Positions 41,253-49,980 of a stretch of DNA of 49,980 nt are shown here, piece after piece. The position numbers and the translations under genes are program-made. Location: the NCBI GenBank assembly GCA_017408405.1, contig JAFQUP010000105.1, positions 1-49,980 of the forward strand, written 5' to 3'. The first letter of the stretch is position 1; each line of letters starts with the position of its first letter. The stretch comes from Thermoguttaceae bacterium (GTDB lineage Bacteria > Planctomycetota > Planctomycetia > Pirellulales > Thermoguttaceae). Below the pieces are notes generated by a model. The model did no database searches. It was not told where the DNA came from and was given only the letters and a program-made list of their open reading frames with translations.

Positions 41253-42686
41253 ATGAGAAAAAAGAAGGAAGTTCCTTTAATCATTTCTGTTTCCGGATTA
41301 CGCGGACAGGTTGGATATTCTCTGACGCCGGCAGTTGTCCAATGCTATGCCTTTGCTTTCGCGAGTTTTTTGCGTATTCAAAATCGTGACTCTGGCGGCG
41401 TGGAAGGAAAAACGTTTCTCATTGCCTCTGACGGTCGGGAAAGTGGTCAATGGATTGCGGAAGAGGTTGAACGCGGATTGAAAGCGGCTGGAGTTAACGT
41501 TCTGAATATTGGAATCGCAGCCACTCCGACTCTTGGGTTCATGATTCGCCATATGAAAGTTCCGGCGGGAATTCAAATTACTGCCAGCCATAATCCAAAC
41601 CCGTGGAATGGGCTGAAACTCTTTAATGAAGAAGGGCGAGTGCTCCCAAAGGCCAGTGGAGAAAAGGTCAAAATATACTATCAGCGTTTGAAGGAAGATG
41701 GATTCACTCTTGATCCTAATTTTGAAGAAGAGGATGAGAATGAGAGCGGGCAGAAAGAAACTCTGCCGAAGCCCGCCGTTTTCCAAAAACCGCATGTTGA
41801 TGCCATTCTGAAACTGGTTGACGTAAAAGCAATCAAAAAACGCGCGTTTACGGTCCTTCTTGACTCGAATCATGGTTCAGGAAGTGTTTTGGCACCTGTT
41901 TTGATGAAAAGTTTGGGGTGTCGGCTGATTTTTTCAAACGCTTCTGAAAAACCTGACGGAAAATTTATTCACACGCCGGAACCAACCGAAGAAAATCTTA
42001 AAAATATTTGCGCTTTAGTGACTGAAAATTGCGCGGATATTGGATTTTGCCAGGACCCGGACGCGGATCGTCTCGCGATTTTAGCTGAGGACGGAAAATA
42101 TGTTGGTGAAGAGTGCACCGTGGCACTGTGCGCGAAAAATATTTTTATGGCGGGGAAAAAAGGGGCTGTCGTGACGAACTGCTCAACGAGTATGATGACT
42201 CGTGATCTTGCGGAAGAATTTGGACACCCATATTTCATGAGTGCTGTTGGCGAAGCGAATGTCGTGGACAAAATGATTGAAACCAAAGCTATTTTCGGCG
42301 GTGAAGGCAATGGAGGCCCGATCCATCCGAAGGTTGGTTTCGTTCGTGACAGTTTTCTCGGAATGGCATTGATTCTGGATCTCATGGCCCGTACGGGAAA
42401 GAAAGTGAGTGAATTAGCGGCGGAACTCCCCCAGTATGCGATCGCGAAGGCCAAAGCGGACTTCCCGATTCAGTGCCTCGATTCACTCTACGAAGACGTG
42501 AAGGCGAAGTATTCCAAAGCGGAGATTGCCGAAGAGGATGGTCTGCGTCTGTCTTGGGAAAAGAGCTGGTTGCTCATTCGTCCAAGTAATACGGAACCTG
42601 TCATCCGGATTTTTGCGGAGGCTGAAACCAAAAAAGAGGCGGAGAAATTAACCAAATCGGTCGTGAAATTGGCAAAAGCTTATTAA
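41253..42686 (+). CDS. Phosphoglucomutase/phosphomannomutase family (possibly phosphoglucosamine mutase)
   Basis: 477 aa from the ATG (an in-frame TTG four codons upstream is possible). Alpha-D-phosphohexomutase with all four domains. The phosphoserine loop is TASHNPNPWNGLK (Ser112), the metal loop DPDADRLAI, the sugar-binding loop GEGNGG, and the phosphate loop RPSNTEPVIRIF. It interconverts hexose-1- and hexose-6-phosphates. The sugar-binding loop GEGNGG, rather than GEQSGH of classical GlmM or GEMSGH of ManB/AlgC, leaves the substrate open; archaeal-type GlmM enzymes carry similar loops. It could feed glycogen (glgC at 4 kb) or cell-wall precursor synthesis. It is followed by a terminator. 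Confidence 0.9.
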   Translation: MRKKKEVPLIISVSGLRGQVGYSLTPAVVQCYAFAFASFLRIQNRDSGGVEGKTFLIASDGRESGQWIAEEVERGLKAAGVNVLNIGIAATPTLGFMIRHMKVPAGIQITASHNPNPWNGLKLFNEEGRVLPKASGEKVKIYYQRLKEDGFTLDPNFEEEDENESGQKETLPKPAVFQKPHVDAILKLVDVKAIKKRAFTVLLDSNHGSGSVLAPVLMKSLGCRLIFSNASEKPDGKFIHTPEPTEENLKNICALVTENCADIGFCQDPDADRLAILAEDGKYVGEECTVALCAKNIFMAGKKGAVVTNCSTSMMTRDLAEEFGHPYFMSAVGEANVVDKMIETKAIFGGEGNGGPIHPKVGFVRDSFLGMALILDLMARTGKKVSELAAELPQYAIAKAKADFPIQCLDSLYEDVKAKYSKAEIAEEDGLRLSWEKSWLLIRPSNTEPVIRIFAEAETKKEAEKLTKSVVKLAKAY

Positions 42687-42703
42687 AATTTAAAAAGAGC
42701 GAG

Positions 42704-42733
42704 AGCAGGGTGTTCCGTGCGTTCCTGCTTTTT
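42704..42733 (+). terminator. Terminator after the phosphohexomutase gene
   Basis: AGCAGG / CCTGCT arms with a 14-base loop and TTTTT after it on the plus strand. Only about 35 bases separate it from the next start, so read-through is possible. Confidence 0.6.
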
Positions 42734-42767
42734 CTTTGAACCTTACTGAAAGCCTGATTCTTGAAAA

Positions 42768-43616
42768 ATGCAGATTATTTTAACCCTTGAACAGTTTCCA
42801 GTTTATCTTCCAGGGGCCTACGGAAACAAAACACAAAAAACGCCGGGGCTGGATGCTCTGACTCTGGAAAGTACGGTTTTTGACAGGGCGTACAGTTCGC
42901 GGGCAGATGGCCTTGAAACCCTTTTTCAATTCTGGGAGGCCTTCGATTTTTCTGCTGAACGTTTTTCCGGAGGTAAGATATTTCTTTCGGATCTTCCTTT
43001 TGAAGCTCCGGATTTTTTTGACGCTGGAGAAACGGTCGTTTCCAAAGATTTTTTTGCCTCTCCCGAGTTTTTGGAGGAAAAATTTGGTTTATCTGAAACC
43101 GGACTCGTCTGGATTCACTTTCAGGATTGGGAGTTGGACGCACTTGATTCGTGGCTACGGAATGACTTGGTTCGTTCTCATGTCTTGGCCGTCATGGGAA
43201 CAAGCGGAGAACTGCCGAAAGATGACCTTAGACTTTATTCTTCGGAGGTTCAGCTTCCCTGGTGGATCCGCTTTTCGGTATCGGGCTTTGCCGCGACACG
43301 GAGTACGGCATTGGTAACTGCCAGCGATTTTCAAAAGATTCTTGAGGCGAATTCTCCTGAGGCCAAGTATCGTGAGAGTATTCAGATTATCGCGGAAAAT
43401 GACCGTTGGGCATTTGTCACGGATGAATGGTTTCTGACTGGATTTGAAACAGGAAGTTCTGAAGCGGAAATTGATGTGGGAGTTGGCGAAGAGGAAGATT
43501 CATATCCGGAACTTTATTTCAAACCATTTGATTGGTGGGAGCAGAATAATGTGGCGTCCCGCTGCTTTGATGAAGTGCAGAAACTTCTTGAACTTCGGAA
43601 TCAGAGTCACGAATAA
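42768..43616 (+). CDS. Degenerate sulfatase-like (alkaline phosphatase superfamily) protein
   Basis: 282 aa. The N-terminus resembles a sulfatase fold (LEQFPVYLPGAYGNKTQKTPGLDALTLESTVFDRAYSS, compared with N-TPNLDRLA-x-G-x-xF-x-NAY; read as KTPGLDALTLESTVFDRAYS). However, the metal-binding DD/N and the C-x-P-S-R formylglycine site are missing, and the protein is less than half the usual 450-550 residues. It is therefore probably not a sulfatase enzyme. The C-terminal half is Glu/Trp-rich and unassigned (YFKPFDWWEQNN). The stop overlaps the convergent methyltransferase gene by 10 bases. It may be a regulatory or binding relict; the function is unknown. Confidence 0.6.
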   Translation: MQIILTLEQFPVYLPGAYGNKTQKTPGLDALTLESTVFDRAYSSRADGLETLFQFWEAFDFSAERFSGGKIFLSDLPFEAPDFFDAGETVVSKDFFASPEFLEEKFGLSETGLVWIHFQDWELDALDSWLRNDLVRSHVLAVMGTSGELPKDDLRLYSSEVQLPWWIRFSVSGFAATRSTALVTASDFQKILEANSPEAKYRESIQIIAENDRWAFVTDEWFLTGFETGSSEAEIDVGVGEEEDSYPELYFKPFDWWEQNNVASRCFDEVQKLLELRNQSHE

Positions 43617-45538
43617 AGAATGCGAAAATTTGAAGATTCTGTCAGACGAACTAAAATTTCCATTTGAACTGACTCTGAAAGTTCAAAACGAATTCCGCGC
43701 GGAGTTTCGCGGAATTCACGTTTCGCGTTAAGGTCTGTCCAGCCGTATGCCGCGAGAACAGCTGAATCATTCGCGATGAATAAATCACGCAATTTCAGAA
43801 TTTCAGGGTTCAATTCTTTCGGATCATGAATTCGATTCATTAATGCCGTTAATCCGCAATTTAGTGCTCGGCAAACTTCCCAGCGTCGCTTATCCCAAGT
43901 CATTGGGGCTTTTTTCAGAGGAGGAAGTGGAAAGGTATTGAAGCAATCCGTTGGAGAGTAGCGTAGTTCATTTCCGAGGGAACTACTGGTTTCACGAACC
44001 CAAATTTCATGAACTGAGCTGTTGAGTACGGCCAGTAGTTCTGCCGAATCCGTTGGGAAAATGATCGTTGATTCAGAATAAATGGCATCCGTTGGAACTC
44101 GAACGGGTGAAAGAAATTTTGAATGACGAGTCTGGATAATGAAATTTTCTAAATTTCGCTCTCTGATGATTCTCATTAAGGTTGGTCTTTTATCGCCGAA
44201 ATGCCACCAATAGTCCCGATGAGCTTTTCTTCGTGCCTCCTTTCGAATGGGCCAGACTCTTTCCCGAACGATTTTTAGTGCTTCCGGAAACTCTTCAGAC
44301 TCCTCCAATGTTCGACTCCCAAAGGCAATCACGAATCTGCGAGGCGAAATTTTCATTGGATCAGGAGCTGAAAAAATATCATCCCCCGTAAAATATGGAA
44401 GAACGACTTCTTGATATTTTTCATCCATTTCCCAAAGCCGTTTCGTTTCTTCAGGAGTCAGGATAAATCCTTTTGCGGCCAAAACGCAGCCTTGGTAGCA
44501 GAGATTCTCATTTTCAGGAAAAGAATGGGCCGTGCGTTGAGGATCCAGATGTTTAAGCGAGGCAAATATTTTCCGTACCGGATTTCCGTGAAGTATTGGC
44601 GTGAGAGTGGAGCAGGCGGTTCCTTTCGGAAAATGGAGATGAATTGCCGTGACGTGAACGGCCGCGCTTCCGGTCCATGGAAAAGATTCTACTGAAAAAA
44701 TTCTCGCTCCTTTTGCCAAAAGAACGTCCAGTCCACTCTTTCTTGAATCGCCTTCCGAAATTGTGTTAGTCGCGATGAACCCGCAAACTCCTCCTGGCCG
44801 CAGAATTTTTTCAGCCAGGTGAAAAAAATAAACGCAAAGGTCCGCGTTGCCGCTGCCGTGTTGAGTGAATTGTCGTGTTAGAAAGTCAAAGTATTCGTCT
44901 CCCAAAACACGGCGGATTTTACGGCCGCCAAGAAATGGGGGGTTGCCAAGCACAATGTCAAAGCCATTTTGGGGAAATTTGGAATCTGGAAAGTTTTCAC
45001 TTCTCAAATATTCCGCCTTATCGTTAAAAAGTTTCAGACTGTCCGAGCACAAAAGATTTTTTTCCGGAATAAATGGATCCGCGGAAAGAAATTCTTTCGA
45101 AAGGTCGGTGAATTCCCGAAGAGAATCGCAAGCGATCTGAACAGCCTGAGAATCAATGTCTGCTCCAAAAAGACAGTTTTGGGCGATCATCCCAGGTATC
45201 TCCGGGCTTGAAAATCCCTGCTTGTCCAAAAAACGGGTCAGCTGGAAACAGGCTTCCAATAAAAAAATGCCTGAACCAAGTGCGGGGTCAAAAATACGGA
45301 GTTCAAGGATCTCGGAGTAAGATTTTGGAGTTCCATCCTGATGAAAAAGAAACGGTTGGAGTGCTTTTTCAACCACTCGAGACGCAATATCCAACGGCGT
45401 GTAAAAAAGACCAATTCGGGAACGTTCGGCAGGTCCAAGCTGATTTTCATATTCATACCCGATATTTGCCAAACGCTCTCGCAGAGCTTCCAGTCGAGAC
45501 ATTCGTGAAGAGGGAGCTTCCGATACCGTTTCAGGCAT
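43607..45538 (-). CDS. MmeI/Eco57I-like adenine-specific DNA methyltransferase without endonuclease domain
   Basis: 643 aa. Amino-methyltransferase motifs: LFYTPLDIASRVVEKAL, motif I FDPALGSGIFLLEA (83-96), ADID (motif II, about 126), and motif IV FDIVLGNPPFLGG (193-205, NPPF = N6-adenine type). The segment RKIRRVLGDEYFDFL to GVCGFIATNTISEG matches the MmeI-like (type IIL/IIG) methyltransferase family. The C-terminal part is target-recognition-like (RDYWWHFGDKRP, YSPTDCFNTFPLP). Family enzymes usually fuse an N-terminal PD-(D/E)XK nuclease to this domain; none is present in the first about 40 residues, and no nuclease gene is adjacent. An orphan methylase, or one subunit of a split system, is possible. 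It follows the DUF486 gene by 2 bases. Confidence 0.85.
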   Translation of the reverse strand: MPETVSEAPSSRMSRLEALRERLANIGYEYENQLGPAERSRIGLFYTPLDIASRVVEKALQPFLFHQDGTPKSYSEILELRIFDPALGSGIFLLEACFQLTRFLDKQGFSSPEIPGMIAQNCLFGADIDSQAVQIACDSLREFTDLSKEFLSADPFIPEKNLLCSDSLKLFNDKAEYLRSENFPDSKFPQNGFDIVLGNPPFLGGRKIRRVLGDEYFDFLTRQFTQHGSGNADLCVYFFHLAEKILRPGGVCGFIATNTISEGDSRKSGLDVLLAKGARIFSVESFPWTGSAAVHVTAIHLHFPKGTACSTLTPILHGNPVRKIFASLKHLDPQRTAHSFPENENLCYQGCVLAAKGFILTPEETKRLWEMDEKYQEVVLPYFTGDDIFSAPDPMKISPRRFVIAFGSRTLEESEEFPEALKIVRERVWPIRKEARRKAHRDYWWHFGDKRPTLMRIIRERNLENFIIQTRHSKFLSPVRVPTDAIYSESTIIFPTDSAELLAVLNSSVHEIWVRETSSSLGNELRYSPTDCFNTFPLPPLKKAPMTWDKRRWEVCRALNCGLTALMNRIHDPKELNPEILKLRDLFIANDSAVLAAYGWTDLNAKREFRETPRGIRFELSESVQMEILVRLTESSNFRILYS

Positions 45539-45540
45539 TT

Positions 45541-45894
45541 TCAGGTAATCTCCATTTTATCGCGGAAAATGAAAAAGACTGCCCCCAAAATGCAGAGAGA
45601 AGCCCAAAGGTAATTCCACGAAATTGGTTTCCGCATATAGAGCAGCAGAAAAGGCACGAAAACACTTAAACTGACGACTTCCTGAAGTATCTTAAGCTGA
45701 GGCAGCGTCAAAAATTGACTTCCGATCCGATTAGCGGGAATCATGAGTGAGTACTCAAAGAGAGCAATGCCCCATGAAAGAAGAACCACCAGCCAAAGCG
45801 GCGCGTTCGGCTGGGTCTTCAGATGCGAGTACCACGCAAAAGACATGAAAGTGTTTGAACAGATCAGTAAAAAAATAACGGAAAAAAATTTCAT
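45541..45894 (-). CDS. DUF486 (DMT-family) membrane protein
   Basis: 117 aa with four predicted TM helices. Family sequence is clear: SFAWYSHLK, PLWLVVLLSWGIALFEYSLM, PANRIGSQFLTLPQLKILQEV and a final helix ending VFFIFRDKMEIT. DUF486 proteins are single-unit relatives of the drug/metabolite transporter superfamily and probably work as dimers; no substrate is known. It lies directly upstream of the methyltransferase gene (2 bases), so the two are probably co-transcribed, with no evident functional link. Confidence 0.88.
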   Translation of the reverse strand: MKFFSVIFLLICSNTFMSFAWYSHLKTQPNAPLWLVVLLSWGIALFEYSLMIPANRIGSQFLTLPQLKILQEVVSLSVFVPFLLLYMRKPISWNYLWASLCILGAVFFIFRDKMEIT

Positions 45895-45970
45895 GGAAAT
45901 TCATCCCAGAGAGAAACCAGCTTTACGGAAGTTTTCTCAACTTCCTAAAAACGGAGGAAAGTGATGAGAA

Positions 45971-45993
45971 CCAGCGGAAATATTCTCCGCTGG
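45971..45993. other. Hairpin after gyrB
   Basis: Perfect 8-bp arms CCAGCGGA / TCCGCTGG with a 7-base loop, just after the gyrB stop. No T run follows on the minus strand, so it is not a classical terminator; it may stabilise the 3' end or cause pausing. Confidence 0.5.
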
Positions 45994-46008
45994 CTCATGC
46001 TAAACTGT

Positions 46009-48807
<2,799 letters not shown>

Positions 48808-49135
48808 GTGGGACGACAAAAAGAAAAACAGCGGGGAGACACAAAGTTAAAGAGGACGCGATGTGGAATTAAACACGGAACCGTGAACAAAAAAACAATG
48901 CCGAAAAATCACCATTGAAAGCGTGGAACAGAAATGAAACACGGATTATTGATCGTGGAAACAGCGAGAAAAAAAGAAGTTAAAGAGATAATTTTCAAAT
49001 GACCTGAAATCGATACTTCAAATACGGACTTTAGATTCGGAGAAAAGCGAATTACCGAATAATTTCAGAATTATTCCTCAAAAAGCTCCATTCAGACGAA
49101 GCAGGGAAGCTCACGAACTGAATGGGGCTTTTATT
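48808..49135 (+). ncRNA. Candidate non-coding RNA with degenerate internal repeats and a strong terminator
   Basis: A purine-rich stretch without an ORF. Two imperfect direct copies are visible: AAACAGCGGGGAGACACAAA then GTTAAAGAG (48826-48854), and AAACAGCGAGAAAAAAAGAA then GTTAAAGAG (48958-48987). Between them, CACGGAACCGTG (about 48873-48884) and CACGG...CGTG (about 48940-48957) form small dyads. It ends in a long hairpin, AAAAGCTCCATTCAG / CTGAATGGGGCTTTT (49081-49132), followed by TATTTT. The terminator suggests a transcript on this strand, but the promoter is weak. Confidence 0.35.
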
Positions 49136-49137
49136 TT
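49081..49137 (+). terminator. Strong terminator at 49.1 kb
   Basis: 15-bp arms AAAAGCTCCATTCAG (49081-49095) and CTGAATGGGGCTTTT (49118-49132) with one G-T pair, followed by a T-rich tract. No protein gene ends nearby on either strand. Confidence 0.8.
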
Positions 49138-49346
49138 AAATTTTTAAAGACTGGCCCTAAATTCAAGTCGTTCAAAAAACAGACTTTCGTAATTTTGCGT
49201 TCGCGTTTGGAAGTTCATAAAAAGTTTTACGAAAATCGTTCTCACGATAACACATTATTCCAATTCAGACTTAATTGCCTGGTTTAAAAAATCCATAAAT
49301 CTTTACGGAAATTTTATAAAAATTCATTTTTCGTCATTGAATTTTT

Positions 49347-49374
49347 TTGACAAAGCATTTGACCATATTATAAT
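49347..49374 (+). promoter_or_regulatory. Consensus sigma-70 type promoter
   Basis: Perfect hexamers TTGACA (49347-49352) and TATAAT (49369-49374) with a 16-base spacer. It drives the secreted-protein gene at 49464. The 5' leader (about 80 nt) holds the perfect hairpin CGGCAT-AAA-ATGCCG (49435-49449) immediately before the AGGA ribosome site. Confidence 0.85.
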
Positions 49375-49463
49375 ATTATTTTTAAGTTGAAGATTTTTGT
49401 CCGTGAACGAAGTTTTTGGTGAACGGGTTTTTTTCGGCATAAAATGCCGCCAGGATTTTATTT

Positions 49464-49980
49464 ATGAAGAATTCATTCAGAAAAACAGCCGGAAATTTTT
49501 CCAGATTTCTAGGGGGTTCCCTCCTTTCGGTACTTGGCGTTTCTGCCTGTCTTCCGGTAAATGCTGACGTCATCGAGAACGTCCTTCTTTCCGATGCCGG
49601 TCCGTATGTTGGAACGGGCAGCGACAGCGGATGGAAGGAATACGATCTGCGGAATATCGATCTCGGCGACAGTTTTGCCGTGAATTTTACCATTTCCTCG
49701 CTGACCAGCGACCGCGTGAATGTGGCTCTTGCGCAGGGGTTTTCGGACGCTATCCGCGGAACGTCGAAAGGCTACTCCTGGTTCCTGCGCCGCGACACAT
49801 CCTCCATTTCCCAATATCATTCTTCTACGAAGACGTCCAGCGGCGCCAACGACTACCGGAATCCTTTCATCGGTCCGGGAAACACGCCGGTTTCCGCCGG
49901 TCAGGAACTGGATATTTCCATGGTCTTCAACACGAAGGACAATATTGTCTCGTACTATATCGACGACGTCTACTACGGCT
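49464..49980 (+). CDS. Secreted protein of unknown function, cut by the window end
   Basis: Open frame of 172 codons to the window edge, with no stop. It begins MKNSFRKTAGNFSRFLGG followed by a hydrophobic core and a likely cleavage site near VNA-DV (about residue 35), so it is exported. The next part, ENVLLSDAGPYVGTGSDSG to DLGDSFAVNFTISSL, and YYIDDVYYG at the edge, look like an extracellular beta-sandwich (concanavalin/LamG-like) domain, as in many PEP-CTERM proteins; this is inference. AGGA lies 8 bases before the ATG. Third codon positions are richer in G/C (GAC, AAC, TCC, GGC) than in the neighbouring genes. Confidence 0.75.
   Translation, partial: MKNSFRKTAGNFSRFLGGSLLSVLGVSACLPVNADVIENVLLSDAGPYVGTGSDSGWKEYDLRNIDLGDSFAVNFTISSLTSDRVNVALAQGFSDAIRGTSKGYSWFLRRDTSSISQYHSSTKTSSGANDYRNPFIGPGNTPVSAGQELDISMVFNTKDNIVSYYIDDVYYG

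Noticed and set aside
45971..45993. gyrB terminator
   Set aside because: The hairpin is perfect, but no T run follows on the transcribed strand, so it is listed only as a hairpin.

Overview
The window reads as chromosomal DNA of a planctomycete, probably a relatively AT-rich lineage. This is inferred from gene content, not from a marker gene. The pointers are a DUF1559 protein with a type IV pilin N-terminus, a PEP-CTERM protein, a very long SecA (1230 aa), the membrane-anchored 'YxxxWL...P..YyEiiG' J-like domain often seen in planctomycete proteins, a degenerate sulfatase-like protein, and rsmH lying outside any division (dcw) cluster. Coding density is high and the content is mostly housekeeping. 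No insertion sequence, prophage or CRISPR array was seen.

Layout. 0.4-5.3 kb: a LexA-like repressor without an autocleavage site, a secreted PDZ protein, a short-chain dehydrogenase, two tandem tRNA-Glu genes and glgC. 5.4-17.2 kb (minus strand): a glycerol-1-phosphate dehydrogenase-like enzyme, a lone RND permease, a DUF368 (PopT-type) membrane protein coupled to a UvrD-type helicase, and secA. 17.8-21.5 kb (minus): the translation block rplY-pth-rpsF-ssb-(gap)-rplI, without rpsR at its usual place. 22.0-24.8 kb (plus): groES, groL and a CxxCxxCC protein. 24.9-28.1 kb (minus): argS and an RNase HII-like protein. 28.2-30.8 kb (minus): a cobalamin riboswitch leading a DUF1559 pilin-like gene and a DUF4465 PEP-CTERM gene, with tRNA-Leu(CAA) just upstream. 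31.1-37.2 kb (minus): rsmH, a large acidic LysM membrane protein and a J-like membrane protein, apparently one operon. 37.4-39.6 kb (minus): rimO and a GNAT acetyltransferase. 39.7-41.2 kb: a 1.5-kb stretch without ordinary genes whose right part is dense in perfect inverted repeats and ends in a plus-strand terminator, so it is probably a large structured RNA. 41.25-43.6 kb (plus): a phosphohexomutase and a degenerate sulfatase-like protein. 43.6-48.6 kb (minus): an MmeI-like DNA methyltransferase, a DUF486 protein and gyrB. 48.6-49.98 kb: a repeat-bearing non-coding stretch with a strong terminator, then a consensus promoter driving a secreted protein cut off by the window end.

The observations most worth following are: (1) the B12 riboswitch in front of a pilin-like gene and a surface-sorted DUF4465 protein, which together look like a B12-responsive surface system; (2) the structured non-coding locus at 40.3-41.2 kb; (3) a SecA in which the segment just before the long C-terminal scaffold helix appears about five times in tandem; and (4) an rsmH operon in which the usual division genes are replaced by LysM and J-like membrane proteins.
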